Shown here: piece after piece, positions 33,541 through 47,400 of the stretch | Layout of the letters: each line of letters starts with the position of its first letter | Position numbering within the stretch: the stretch's first letter is position 1 | Assembly: GCA_003586115.2 (NCBI GenBank) | Contig: QVOM02000057.1 | Location: 8,930,611 to 8,994,610, forward strand | Reading direction: 5' to 3' | DNA length: 64,000 bases | Origin: Salvator merianae | Lineage: Eukaryota; Chordata; Lepidosauria; Squamata; Teiidae | Translations under genes and position numbers: made by a program | The notes under the pieces: model-generated | What the model saw: only the letters and a program-made list of their open reading frames with translations | Told to the model about the DNA's origin: nothing | Database searches by the model: none

Positions 33541-35261
33541 ATGGAAGGGACCTGGAAAGCATTGCAAAGAAAAACAATATTGGAAGAAAAGACAAATCCC
33601 ATTTTGAAATGGAGACTTTCCCCCCTTTGCTCCCCCCATTTCAAACTCCAGAAAAACCCTCAAGGAGTATTGCAACTGGCAAAAACTAGCCTTTTGTTTT
33701 CACCTAGACTCTGGTTTTGTTTTGCTAATGTTGAGATCGGAGATGAGAAAGAGGCCACTATCCAATATTTAATTGTGTCACTGTGCAGAAAATGGCCCAA
33801 GTCATGAGGATGGGAGAGACCACTTAAAAAGAGAATGTGAGGAGAAAGTTGAGGGCAAGAAGCTAAAGTGGCAATCTGAAGTTACACAATTGCAGAATGC
33901 TCCCCAGAGGGAGGCAGAAGAATTCCAGTTGTCCAGGAATGAATCTGCAGCTGGAAAGGTGTGATGGTAGATTTGCTAAGGGACACTAGAGCTAGGTTGT
34001 CTGAGGCACTTGAAACCATGGACTAATTGGAAAGTCAAGTCTCATCTCTCCAAAGGCAACTGAGGAGGCAGAAACCACCACAGCTTATTTAGTTTCCCAG
34101 GTCAATGAGAGAACGGTTTCTGTGAGCCATGAATCTTGTGAGGCCAGAATTAAGGAGCTAGAGAGGTGGCTACAGACCCACCAAGGTGTTCCAGCTGTGG
34201 TAAGAGCCGCAAATGCCCCCTTTCCCTAGCAGAAGCCCTTCTTGCCCCTGTACAGGCAGTTGAGATGGCTAAGCAGGAGGCTTCCATTTGGAATCAGATT
34301 CCAGAGCCTAGTAGAGAAGTACCTGGAAAGATTCAGCCCAGCTCTGAGACACAAATCACCCCAGTACAGGTCAAAACAGTGACCAGAGCAGGTGCCCGAG
34401 GGGCTAGTAAGGAAGAGGTGATGAGGGAAGTAGTATCCTTCAAGCCTCGGAAGGTACAGGATCTGGTCATGCCATTTGGGTCACTGAACCGTGAGGCTGT
34501 TGTGGAATGGAGTTCCAGGGTTTGGCACAGATCCAGGGGATAGTCAGGAGAGGATTTGACCCAGATAGCTCATCCCTGCATTTCCCCCACAGACACAACT
34601 GCTTTAGAAATTGAACTAGTGGAATTTCTTCCTGTGGTGTGCGTGTACAGGACTGGATGCCATCCTTGTTTAGAGTCTTCTTCCCGGGATGAAGTCTCTC
34701 TAGGATTTTCACCAATGACACCCGATATTCTTATGAGGACCCCGAAACCTTCCTCCAGAAGAAACTGATGTTAGGCTCTCTGGCTGGCCTGGTCCCAACA
34801 AGACAGAGGGAGACAGAGAGCTCTGGTCTGGTCCACACGAGCCTCTGGTGGAAGCTCTTTCAGAAGGTTTAAGTCCCCAGATGAAGATGGCTCTGACCAC
34901 TTATGATTATGAGGATGAGGACTATCAGGATTTTGTGGTCACTGTGCAGAAAATGGTCCAAGTCATGAAGGAAACAGGAAATTTGAACTTAAAATCCCCT
35001 AGAGAAAAAATCTCCAAGGAATCTACAGATACCTTTCCCCATGTCCCCACTCAAAGTTCAGGGTTCCAACGCAGGAGACCCCATGATCAGCCCCAGAGTC
35101 AGCAGCCTAGTCAAGGCAGGCTGCCTCAGAATCCCTACCTCTCCCAGCAGACCCCTTCCGAGTCCCAGAGGCTAGGAGTTCCACAGGAACCAAGGCTCAG
35201 AAATGCCATGTGGGCAGAACTGAATGCTTAGGGTGTGACATGAAGAGGCTTGACAGACAGA

Positions 35262-35698
35262 GTGTGTTTTCACACTTACAAGAGAACGGAATAATTAGGG
35301 GGCTTCAGACTGGTTAAAATGGAGTCCGGTAGCTGCCTTTTGCATGCTCATCAGCACTGGAAAAGAATAGAATAATAGAATCAGACAATCATAGAGTTGG
35401 AAGGGACCTCCAGGGTCATCAAGTCCAACCACCTGCTAGTAATCCAAAGAGACAGGACTGTTTTCGAAGCTGACCCCTCCCCATCGCCATTTCAAACCGA
35501 GAAGCAGTGCAACAGAGCTCATCTGATCACGCAAGTCAGATTTAGGACTACAATTTACTGCACTAGCCTTACACAGTTTCCGGTGAGCATCAGGTGGGCT
35601 TGAGTGAGTTACAGGGCTGGTAATTCCATTTAAAAGTGTGAATGCACCTGACTAGTGAGTGGACAGGAACATTCCTCTCACAAAGTGTGAACAGGCCC
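35262..35698. mobile_element. GTGTGTTTTCACAC ... GGCCC MITE with 3-bp TSD
   Basis: The left end GTGTGTTTTCACACTTAC and the right end (reversed) GGGCCTGTTCACACTTTG are inverted repeats. AGA flanks both sides (35259-35261 and 35699-35701). It belongs to the same subfamily as the element at 41309. A short antisense CR1 tail is nested at about 35364-35450. Confidence 0.7.
35364..35450 (-). mobile_element. Short CR1 3' tail nested in a MITE
   Basis: Contains AATCATAGAGTTGGAAGGG, then CTCCAGGGTCATC.AGTCCAACC, the characteristic CR1 3' end read from the opposite strand. Confidence 0.75.
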
Positions 35699-36260
35699 AG
35701 AGTGACCTGTTTCTGTTTGAGGCCTTGACCCAAGCCAGGAGAGAGGTGGAAGCATCCTCTGCTCAACTCCTTTAACCCTGCCACCTCCACAGAGCATGCT
35801 ATAAGAATGCCCTGCTCCAAAGCCTCGGCTGCAAGGAATTTTTCCTTCCCAGGCACAGATAAATGAGGTTTCTGACTTTAGTGTCCCCTCCTCTGGGATG
35901 GGAGGGCCAAGCAGGGAATGAAAGCCCCCAAACCCCAAGTGAAATTTCATCCCCCTATTCCAGAGTTGTGTGTTAGAGAAAGAGACAGTGTTGAGGTTTT
36001 ACATGCAATGTCTGGTGCCATAGTGGAGGAACCAGAACAGAAGGAAGGCAAACTTATACTTAGCACACAAGCTTTGTCATTTGTGCCCAGGAGTCAGCAG
36101 GTTGTGCCCCTTGTAGAAGTTGCTGCCAGTGCAGAGGTTAGCATGAAAGTCAGTGTCAGCGCTAGCCAGACCAAGGAAAGTGGAGTTGTCAGTGTTGTCC
36201 AGGATGCTGAGCCTGTCTTGGTGACTGAAAATGGGATTGGAAGTGGGAATCTTCCAGTTG

Positions 36261-37255
36261 TTTTTTTGTTTTTGTTTTTTTGAAATGTTTTATTGTTGAT
36301 ACATTTCAGATATATAAAATTACATTCTACATTAAACATTCTTATATCGATATTGTCGACTTCCTCCTTCATTGACAGTTTCTTCTATACTTCATATTTC
36401 TCATCCTCCTATTCTCTTTCCTTCTTTTTCTCCACCAAATGTCTTCTTTCTTCATCACTCTTCAAATCCAGCGATTACAAGCCCATTGTCCAGCTCTTGC
36501 AGAAAGCCAATAAAGGGTTTCCAGTTTCTGTAAAACCTATCAACTGTCTTGTTTCTCAAAAGATTTGTCAATTTGTCCAACTCCACATGCTCCATCATTT
36601 TAACTAACCAATCACCCACTGTTGGTATTTTCTCCCCTTTCCACTTCTGAGCATATATAATTCTGACTGCAGTTACCATATTTTGCAATAACACATTGAC
36701 ATCCTCAAAATTATTTTCTATTTTCCTCAGTAGGAATACTTCCAGTTTAAAAGGATTGTTTATATTTAAGATTTTCTGCATAACTATATAAATTTGAACC
36801 CAAAACTTTTTGGTTTTGCACAAGTCCACCACATATGATAGAAAGTACCCTTGTGCTTTTTACATTTCCAACACTTACATGACTTACGATTTTTCCCATT
36901 GGTCCATCAAGATATTATAGCCAAATTTTTTTGCCCACGTCATCATACATTCTTTAACTTGTTCTTGTTCTAATTCTATTTTCAAAAGGAAATCATACAG
37001 TACCCCTATAATCCCCCTTTCTTCTTTTTCCAATTCCTCTTCCCATTTCTGTCTATTTCAAAATTCATCCTTCTTTTATCGTCTTTAAAAACATCCATCA
37101 GTTGAGCATACATTAGCCATTGTATCTCTAGCCCCTCCTGGTTTAACTGTTCTCTTGTTTTCAAGAAAAAATCATCTGTTTCGTTATTTTTACTCAACAC
37201 CTCTTCATATTTGATCCATCTTTCTCTTCTCCCAAATTATTTAAACAAGTCTTAG
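36261..37255 (-). mobile_element. 5'-truncated L1 LINE (ORF2 C-terminal region)
   Basis: A T-rich start (poly-A on the minus strand) is followed by minus-strand frames at 36832-36455 ([50 protein letters not shown]) and 37200-37006. These match the C-terminal domain of L1-type ORF2 and are co-linear with the plus-strand copy at 48341-49441. Frameshifts make it dead. Confidence 0.82.
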
Positions 37256-38022
37256 CAGGCTCATCTTTCCAGGCTAAAAAAATGTTTGCAACAAAAGAAC
37301 ACACAGGTAAAATAGTGTCTGGATCACAATTTCAGCCAGGAAACAGAAATCAAAAATAGCTGGAAACTCACAGACATGCATACTATAGAACTTGTGGGCT
37401 TGCTCTCATTTTCAGTGAAGAAACAGAATGGGCCAACTCCAAGTGACCTTTGACCTCTCTTCAGCCAAAGAGGCCCAGGAAGAAACATCAATGCTGGGGA
37501 ACAAACTTTCTCCATCTTCTATGTTTTGACTGCCATGAACAGAGACAGGCATATGGACATCAGACCAGTTAAAGAAAATATTGGTGACAGCACTCTTCAT
37601 TTTCACCTTTGCAACAGGGCAGCCTCCACTGTCATGTGAGTTGTGCCATAGTAAATTTACATAATGGAAACCAACAGAGGAAATAGAAGTATTTCTTAAG
37701 CAGACATTCATAACAGAAAAGCTTTAACTCCTATAGATGTTCTGAAAACTTTAGAGCTACAGGTGGGATAGTTGGAAGCACCATGGAACCAGCAAGCCCC
37801 TGTCCTCCCACTGCTCATATGCCAGATGTTACCTGCCCAGAAAGTTAGACTGTCACAAAAGTTCTTTCAAGCTCAAGTAAATCCTATCATGTTTGTATTC
37901 TTGGGGGACCTGCTCTGTAATTTTAAAAAATTGCTTTGCTGCTTTTGAAGTCCCAAAAGGGAATCAAAGGTTTCAATGCACAAAGCAAATCTCAAAAACA
38001 TTTTTTTTAAAAAAATCAGAAA

Positions 38023-38036
38023 TTGCATGCTATAAT
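38023..38036 (+). promoter_or_regulatory. Conserved TTGCATGCTATAAT element upstream of V2R-B exon 1
   Basis: Identical to 5277-5290 upstream of copy A, here 174 bp before the ATG. A role as core promoter is only inferred. Confidence 0.25.
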
Positions 38037-38196
38037 GGGAATTGCACAAAGTAAGAAGGAGATCTCCACATTCCAGAATTTAGTTTTGATTCAAAGCACT
38101 CACAGCTCTGTCAAATGAAGACTTGATCCCTTGCTACCAGTAAGGCTCTTATTTTGTGTTTTAGACTTGATTACCTTTCAGCCTATATGTTCAAAA

Positions 38197-38447
38197 ATGA
38201 TTGTGTCTGGATGGAATTCTGGCAGAGCTGTGCTAGCTATGAGTTTGAAATTGATGTTGATACTTCTGCATGATGACTCCAGTAACAGTCTGAAGTCTTC
38301 TCTGTGCTGTCTTCAGAAGCCACATTGGATTGATTCTCATCATCCTTCAAGTGCTATTGTCATTGGGGGCTTTTTTTCCATGACACTTGCTGACATTATT
38401 TTGCCAGAGTTTACAGGGAAGCCAGATTTTTCCTCAATAAAGGCCTT
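38197..38447 (+). CDS. V2R-B exon 1
   Basis: ATG 38197 ([18 protein letters not shown]); a second in-frame Met lies just before the hydrophobic core LKLMLILL. The exon ends with two bases of a split codon before GTAAGT. It encodes the signal peptide and the first ligand-domain strand, including [10 protein letters not shown] and [12 protein letters not shown]. Confidence 0.78.
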
Positions 38448-41400
38448 GTAAGTATTTACTGATTGATTTGAATATCCCAGGCACAATCCTTCAGTCATGA
38501 AATATATTGCTTCCTTAAAGCCGCAGGTCTACTTATCACTCTGGCTCCAGTTCTCCACACTTATCCAAATTATGCATATTTTGATTAACTTACATAAAAA
38601 GATATAGTATTTCCTCATCCTTGCCAAAATCAAACATATGCAATAAATGTTTTATTGTGTATTTTATTTGGTAATGTGTTTGAAATAACTCAGATCTAAA
38701 GTTGGGATGTTTTACTCCTTCCTCTTCGGTGCCATAAATGTCTTTGCTGCCACCCACATAAATCTAAGTATATACTTTTAATTTTTATTTTATTTCATTC
38801 ATTTTTAAAGAATTTATATTTTGCTCTACAGATGGTTTTAGGCTTTATTTAGGAAATCAGTTTTTTAACCATACAAATTTTGGCTCATATTCACTTGACA
38901 ACCTGAGGAGGAATTTCGTACTAATGGTTGGTTTGTATTTGTGGCCACAAGTATTAGGTGCATTGAGACAGAGAAGAAGTGAAGGAGATTTCCAGGATGA
39001 ATTGATCTTTTGACAGACAATTTAACTACTGTGGTCAGCACATCTGTAGAATTTAGAAGTCATACCCAGGTAATTAAGAAACACTAGAAAGCTAAAGAGT
39101 TGGATTAGCAAAGGAAATCTTACCTGCATAGGAACATATACAGCCCTATTGACCATTTTTATATGTATTTTTCTTTTCTCAATACCTTTCTCCTTACTTT
39201 TGTCAGAGGCAAAAGAAGGTGGTTGGGGTCAGGAGCAAGGGGACCCATCCCAAAATTAGGACACATGCTGTATTCCTGCTCTTGCTTCCATCCCTGCAAA
39301 TATTAAAGCTAAGGACAAAAGTTCCTAGCTTTGAGTTTTGTACCTGGAGCCATTAAGCAACACATACAAAATGGCCACAGAAGTAGCTCACCATGTGGCA
39401 GTGGTGATAGATGACAGAAAACACATTGAGAGTAAGTCTTTTCCTTGGAGCTAAGTGAAGGGAAACAGGTGCTTGCAGTTCTGCGGAGGTTGTGAGCCTT
39501 AGGCTGCTGCCAGATACTCTTTTTGGCAGGGTGTTTGTTCTTAAATTCTTCTTGCCCTCCTTTGTAATTTAGGTGGCCGGCAAACAAAAGCCCAGACAAG
39601 CAAAGATCTCATCTAGATACAAGTTTTTAATGAAACTGAGATCAAAGGACAGTGTTATGGCTGCTCAGTTGTTGTCAGGGAGGACAATGTGGTTGGGGAG
39701 GCTTCCAATTTGCAGCAACTGCAGCAGTTTTGGGTACTGCTAGCATGATATGTACTACTACATATCCCAGCTACATCTTTCCAGGCAAGCATTCCTTTCA
39801 GTGGAGGAGAGACCCAGCACAGCAACTCCCACCTATTCCTGTCTCTCAAAATGATACAATCAGCCTGGTTCTTTTTCTGACCTCTCAAAACTGCACCCTA
39901 CCAAGCATCAATATTTTTCTGAATGCATCCAGAATTCCTTTTTTATGAAGCAACGAAATGAAAGAGACTTGAAAAGTGGCCAGTAGTACAGGTGGGTAAG
40001 GAATATAAAGACTGGAGACAGACCTTCACCTTCCAAAATGCATTTTCACTATGCATCATCTACAACATCATAATTGTTATCATCATTATCATAGTTATTG
40101 TTGTTATTATTAATATAAGGTTGTGTTCTCACCAGGATTGTGCCATAGTTTGCAGCTTCATGTTTCTTACCAAGTCTGTATCCCACTTTTTCCATGATCA
40201 CACAAAGCAAAGTCCCACCTATACCTGCATCATGGCGATGGGGAGAGATTTTTAATAAGTAAATTATACTTTCTTATTGGCAGTCTGAACAAATTCCCAA
40301 AACAGCGCTTAATTGAGAAGGCTATAATGCAGGCTTTCATACAATTATTTTTCTGATGTCAGCATTTAATATCACTTTCAAATTTCATTGCAGCATGATC
40401 TCTAAAAACTACCAGCATGTCCTGTCTTTCCTTTTTGCCAAGATTGAAACTGAGAGGAACTGTCTAAATAATATGACACTGATATATACGATGTATGATA
40501 ATTCATATAACACATTCCTAGCATCTTTGAATACTTTCAATCTTCTCTTTAAAGACCGAGGAAGCCCTCCCAATTACAACTGCATCAATGAAGATAAAGT
40601 AATGGCTGTCATTGGAGGGCTCTCATCCCCAAACTCCATTCAAATGGCCAACATCTTAAATATCTACAAAATGCCTCAGGTATCTGTAGAGACAAAGACA
40701 AATACAAGGACAGGTTTTCTCTACCTTTTCACATTGAAGAAAGGATTTCATAGATTATGGGGAAAAAAAGCATTACTGTTCCATTATCCAGATGCAGCAT
40801 TCTGTTCAGCCACACAACTACACTGCAATGATCAGAGGGGGTTATCAATATGGGTTTCTTTTGCTGGCAGTGCTGGCAAAGGAGGAGAATTGAGTCTGGA
40901 GCAAAAGCTCTTTCTGCCCGGCTGCAAGCAGTTGTAAATTGGGATCCAGGGCTAGCTTTTGGATGGGGCAAGAAATGCAGCCATCTGGGGCAATGTCTAC
41001 CTTGGGCACCATGTGGAACTTGGCCACCTTGGTATGGGTGTGCCCTTAATAAAGGGAGCACTAGGTGAAAGCACAAAGGAGGGCAGACCAGGTGCCCACT
41101 AAGACAGGGAAGGAGCTTCACTGTGGGCACTCAGGAGAGCTGTAACAACTCCCTTACCATCTATCATAACTTTTGAGGTAGATTCCTGTCCTGGCTCACC
41201 TCCACTGGCAGCCTAAATTCCAGGTATATCCCACTAATGGCTAGATAGCATTGGGATCACTAAGTCTCTTCTACATCCCACACAATCCTGTTAGAGCAGT
41301 GGATCTTTGGCCCTGTTCTCACTTTGTGAGAGGAACATTCCTGTCCACTTGCTAGTCAGCTGCATTCACACTTTCAAATGGAATCAGCTGCCTTGAAGCT

Positions 41401-44400
41401 CACCCAAACCCACCTGATGCCTACCTGATGCTAAGTATGCCTGGTAGAGTAAATTGCAGTCTGAAATCTGACTTACATGATCAGGGGAGCTGCGTTCGCA
41501 CCACTTCCAGGTTTGAAATGATGGCGAGGAGGGGCTGGCTTCGGAAACAACTCTCTGCCTTTGAATTAATAGCTCTATGCTTCAAATTAGTAGTTCTATG
41601 ACTTTAGAGTAGGTCCCTGACTAGTGTATTCCCATTCACACTGCTCCCCCTGCTGGTCAGTTGGCAAACTGTTCCATTGCTGACAAGTTCAAATGCTAAT
41701 CAGCAAACCCCATCCTCACCAGCTTCATCCCTGCTAATTAGTACTTTCTTCTCTGGTAAGTGTGAAAACACACTTTGTTTCCTCCACTATTGCCAATTTC
41801 CTTGATGCATCTTCTTTTCCTATGCTGCACCTGTCACCAGCATCTTGCCTGTTGCTCTTTCTATCCCCCCAGGACTAGTATGAGATATGTTTTCCAATGG
41901 CAGCATCATTGCCTCTTTGCTTGTCTGTACAAAACCTTTTTTCAGCTTCCATCCAGTGCTCCACTGTTACATCTCCTTCTTTATGTGCCCAGAGCCTCAG
42001 TGCTAGGTGGAAATGCAACCCCCCATCCTGATGATCACCTGGCAGGCACTACAAGCCTTTTTTTGGCTTACCAGCCAGATCCTCCATGTTTCCCTCAATC
42101 TCTGGGGCTACACAGGGAGAGGGCATTTGAGGGTAACCACATTTAACCTTCAGTTTCTCCTGGGAAGAAAGGAGTACCAAACCAATTCAACATATTGTGG
42201 TAAGAAAACTACATATTTCACTAATTGGGTGTATTTGTGCAGATGTAAAATAAGAAAGGTGGGCTGTGATTTAAACAGAGATGATTTAATGGGTATCATA
42301 TCACCCTGGTGAGACTGATGAGGACCAAGAAACCATGCCTGCTTCATGATTGGAATGGCTGATTCTGAGAACTCTTTCCTTCTTTGTAAGTGAAGGACAC
42401 CCACTCACCAAAACAGAAGTCCATCCTCTGACATGTGCCCACCCTAGCTGTTTCATTGCTGAAAACCAAGCTCCTTTCATTTATTACACAAATGATCCGT
42501 TCCTCTGCATCTTTTCCTCCTGAGCTAAGTGCTCCTTCTCCTAGATCTATCAAGCACCTAGAGCCTGTTTGCACTTGCATATATAGAATTGTATACTTAT
42601 ACCATTCTATGCAGGAATAGATGCAGTAGTGTGGCAGCCACCTGCACTGCAAGGGCTGAAACAGGCCAGAAGCAGGGTTCCAGCACTCACATTGTGCATG
42701 GCAGCCCACCCGCCATGACAACAGTCACAGAAACATCTGGCTGCTGCCATGGTGACTGGGAACACAACACATGACTGTGAAACTTCAGCCGCAGCTAGAC
42801 CACATCAATTTCTGAAGCTGCTCCCAGTAAACATGTGTTCAGCTAGAAGTATAAGGGAGTGTCTTCAGAGGCTCCCAAATGCTAGGGCCTTCGCAGATGC
42901 ATATTTCAGTTCCCTTATGAGTTATACATGATGCAAGTTGTGAATAAAACTGTGTCTCCAATATGCTTGCTGCTCCCTTTTATTTAGATCATCAGCTGTT
43001 AAACATATAGTATAGTATTAAGCATGCAAGGATGGAGTCTTATTGGGCTGTGGATAGTGTATGCAAAGTGACATAGTTAAAAAAAAAAATCACATGCAAA
43101 TGTCCCGCATTTCTGTACTCACTTTCTTGCTTGGAACTGTCCTTAAATCAATCCTGTTTCTTGGTATGCTAAAGAGAGGAAGAACAGGTCATATACATCT
43201 CCATTGGTTGTTTCATAGAAGACAACATAGCTTTTTCTTTGGTTGGCCTAGAAATGTTATGAAGGAAACTGCCGGAAAAGAGCACATTTGATCATGTCTG
43301 GTATGGAAGCTGATTTTCTGCTGGAGATGTTTACTTCATAGCAACACAAAGGCCACTGAAGTCTCAGTGCTCTAGATGGAGACAAATGGCTCCAAAATGG
43401 CTCCATGGCACTGCTTAAAGGGCATAGGGATCACATAACCTTACACCCATTTAGTACCCATCCCACCATAAGTGTTGTTAGGTGTACTTTTGCCCTACTA
43501 CTGCCAGTGTGAACTGAAGTGAAGAACATCCTCCGGGCCAAGCAGTGTGGTCCTGTTTGCAGAGACACAGAGAATGGATGACTTCTATGGCCATTTCCTG
43601 TGTCTCAGAAAAGTTCCCTGGCAGAAGTATGAGAGTTGGAGAACAAAAGTTTCCCTGCCTTGATGTTTTGACTTCTATGGGTAGGGAGAAGACTCTAAAT
43701 ACCACGCTTTCCACTTCAAGGGCTGAATGAAGCACTCCAGCCATAGCAATGGTTGGTAAATAGCAAAAACATAGTTTTTTTTCCCTTCAAATCCTGTTAC
43801 TATCATTTCCTCCCATTAGCTTAGTTATGGCTCCTTTGATCCTGCATTGAGTGACAAAACTAGCTTTCCTTCATTCTACCGGATGGTTGCAAAGGAAGAT
43901 GCTCAGTATGTCGGGATTGTTCAGCTGCTCAGACATTTTGGATGGAACTGGATTGGCTTTATTGTTTCTGATGATGAGCAAGGAGAAAGCTTCCATCAGA
44001 CCCTGAAACCTAAACTCCTAGAGAAGAGTATATGCATTGCTTGGACAGTGGTGGTTCCTTTTGTGTCAATGTTCCAACCAAGTTTCATCCGTTCAAAGAA
44101 ATTGTCTCAAATATTTACAGGTCTTTCCACAAATAAGATCAATGTCACCCTTGTCTATGGAGACAATCTGTCTCTGGAGGGTTTAAAAATGGTTTTGTTA
44201 TCCTTGGAAATAAATTATGAGTCCCCTGTAGAAGGAATATGGATCACAACAGCTGAGTGGGATTTCACTGCTGCAGTCTCTAGTTACAATTTCCCATTGA
44301 AGTCCTTCAATGGCACATTATCATTTACACTCCATGAAAAGGTGGTGCCAGAATTCAAAGAGTTTCTAGAGATAATCAATCCCTTGAAACATAAAGTTTC

Positions 44401-47400
44401 TTTTCTCTCAGAGTTCTGGGAGGCTGCATTTGAATGTTCATTCCCTATGTATAATCTGTATGTAAGGGATGGAAGAGTTTGCACAGGGAAGGAGAAGCTC
44501 AGTGATCTTCCTGGTACCATATTTGAAATGGGGATGTCTGGGCAGAGCTACAATATCTATAATGCTGTCCATGCTGTTGCACATGCTCTGCAGGCCATGG
44601 AGAGATTTCAGAATAAACTGAGGGCAAAGAGGGGAATTCATAGAAGAAATATCCAAGAAATTGATTCATGGCAGGTAATTCCAGTTGCAATACATTAACA
44701 TTTAGATAAAAGAAATCTGTATAAAAATTAATGATTTTTACTACAGCATGAAAAGAATGAAAATGAGAGAAACTAAACTCCCTAACCCTAACTCTTAATA
44801 GATTAAGTAAACATGGGCCTATAAAATTTGGACAGATTAAGTAGAGATCCTATGAAACATTATATTTATGAAATACAAATTGCATAGGGAGCTATATCCT
44901 ACTTCAATATTTGCATTTCCCTTAAATGAATGGAAGTCCCTGAAATACCTCATAATTGACAGATTCATGAAGAGAAAACTTATATTTTCTTATATGAACC
45001 TTTTTACTAATGTTTAGGCTTCTGCAGTATTTTGAACTGCCATCTTCTTTTTCCTTGCTTTCATCTCTACTTGCAATCTCAGTGTATTTGTTCTTCATCT
45101 GCTGGTCTAAAACCCTATCAAAGATTTTACTTCCTTACCTGCTCCCCAATTACATGCTAAGGAGGAGAGCTGAGGGAAAACTTGTTCTTATCTACCCAGT
45201 TGCAGATGCCTTGAGATGGAGGTTCAGCTGGTTTCTTTCTCTGAAATACACCAAGCTGATTCGCATCTGACTGGACTGGCTTGGTACAGCCTTGGTAGCT
45301 GAATCAGCTAAACCACGAAGCCAGAGTGAAAGCAGTTTGGCACCCAGCACAGTACATAAATGGCGAGGGGAAAAAAAGAAAAAATGCTTTAGGGCTTCAG
45401 AAATGAATCACTGACTGGAGTTTGGACCATTTGTTAACTAAATATCTTTGAAGAATAGTTCCAAGTGATGCTACGAGTTTCTTTGATATTGCACCTAGTG
45501 AAGTAGCTCCTGCAACTATTCTTTCTATCCCAGATACAAATCAATATCAAATTAATACAAATGAATTTATATCCCAGATAGAAATTAATATGATACAAAT
45601 TAATTCAAGGCTTATTTGCCTGTAATGGTCATTGCACAAGTCTGCAAGGGCATAATGGAGAAATTAACCAAAGACCATGATGTCAGTGAGTCACAGCAGA
45701 TGACGTGATGCATAATGCACCAACATTTTTAACAAATCACTAGTAAACACTGAAAATTTTGCAACTTGGAGGGGGATTCAGGTCCTTCCACTGCAGAACA
45801 GGAGCCTCTTTGAGAGTAACACCAAGCTTAGCCAGAAAAAGACTCCATGTTCATTGCTGGGAGATGCCTGACAAAGTGGTGGCTGAATCATTTGTGTGGA
45901 GAGGGGGATTTTGTGTCCCTGCTGTCAGGTGCCTTGAGGGGGCATTGTGCTCCTTGGCAGGTGTGTTGTGCCATCAGTCATGGAGACACACTGCCCAAGA
46001 CTCTTCTTGCAGGCACCCAGGCACATGGGGAGAATCATGGTCACAGTATATAAGAACAGAGTTCTTGGAAATCTGACAATTAAACTTGCAAGATGCTGTG
46101 TTAAAGTGTTCTAGGAAGTATTTATTTTTACTGGATGTGTGACCCCTCTTGGGATCATTGAGAGGAAGATGGGATGAAAATATTTTGGAGTAAATGACAA
46201 ATAGTTTCAAATTGATCTTGTGGTCCAGTAAGCACTCCAGATGTTAAGGCTAGAGAAGCAAAGAAGGAAACTCAACATTGAGCTCAGGGTGCAAGTGCTG
46301 AAGGGCAAAGAGAATATTCACAGCAGAGTCAGCAAGATGGGATTTCAGGGTTCAGGAAGAAGGGAATTCAGACTGGCATCTTTGCAAGGTCGAGGAAACT
46401 TCATAACAAGAATGCAGGACCGGAAATTAAGGATAGAACCTATAGCTGGTTTGACACTCAAGGTCTTTCTGTACTTTCCATTAGAATGGCAATAGGAAAG
46501 CTTCTCCCCCTTTTGAATCCCTCCTTTCATACAGCTGGCATGGAGCAGGAGAGGCAACACCCCTGCTAGAATGTTACATTCACATTAGATGCAGTGAAGT
46601 TCAGTCCATGTGCCAAAAATGGTCACCCATACCAGGTCACTGGTAGAACTCTTTTAACTGGTCTAGCAGAGTTCTGGGGAGGGGGGCTAGACTGGCCCAG
46701 GGTGGGCAGTGGAACCACTATGGCGGTGCACCAAACCTCACCACTGAAATGGGTCCCCCAAAGTTTCAAAGGCCAGAAAATTCATTTCCTGAACATCAGA
46801 GTGCTTGAGTCAGGTTCTGAGGCTTGAATGAATTTTGGAGCAGTTTAAGGAGACGTGGGGCAGAGTTGGGATTATCCTGGTGGATAGACTTTTTCCAGGC
46901 CTGAGTCTCTGTTTCTTGGACACTAAAGGCTTTCAACATCTAAGGAGGCATCAGACCACCACTGTCTGTTTCAAAGCTGGTGACAAAAGGTAAGTCACCT
47001 CCACCCAAAATCACCACATGGAACTGTCAGTTAGACACCACCTGAAAATTGCGTACCAAATGATTGTGAGAAATGCCTCACTCAGCCCTGTGGGTGGGTG
47101 TATATAATGTTGTGACACTCACCTCAAGTTTTGATAGCAATCAACAGCCTGTGCACAGCATGAGGAAGTGCACTGATACCCTGGCTAAACAATGGTGCTT
47201 GTGACTGAAGCCATCAGACTATGATCAAGAAATGTAATGAAGGAAATACATCAATATTAATTTGATAGTCTTCATAGTCTTCATAGTCCATGTTACATTT
47301 GCACAAGTATTGGGCCTGCTTTAGTAAAAGCAAAAGCTGTGTGAAGTTTTACTGATAAAGTAACCTTGTCAGGGATTAAAGAATGTAATCCATCTGTATA

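Larger units (their letters stand above)
33540..36258 (+). pseudogene. Gag-like retroelement debris, unclassified
   Basis: Broken plus-strand frames at 34166-34543, 34848-35231 and 35918-36250 are rich in Pro, Gln and Glu. One has the sequence EALSEGLSPQMKMAL followed by an acidic stretch and a Pro/Gln-rich tail, a composition like LTR-retrotransposon gag. No protease or polymerase is seen. The debris is interrupted by a MITE (35262-35698) and then by an L1 at 36261. The family is not recognised, and a host origin cannot be excluded. Confidence 0.35.
40680..43819 (+). other. V2R-B intron 2
   Basis: Tracks copy A from 7849 to about 12257. It contains the MITE at 41309-41773 (absent from A) and the shared MITE at 42561. 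The stretch 43490-43750 is the part that fixes the left edge of the copy A deletion. Confidence 0.7.
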
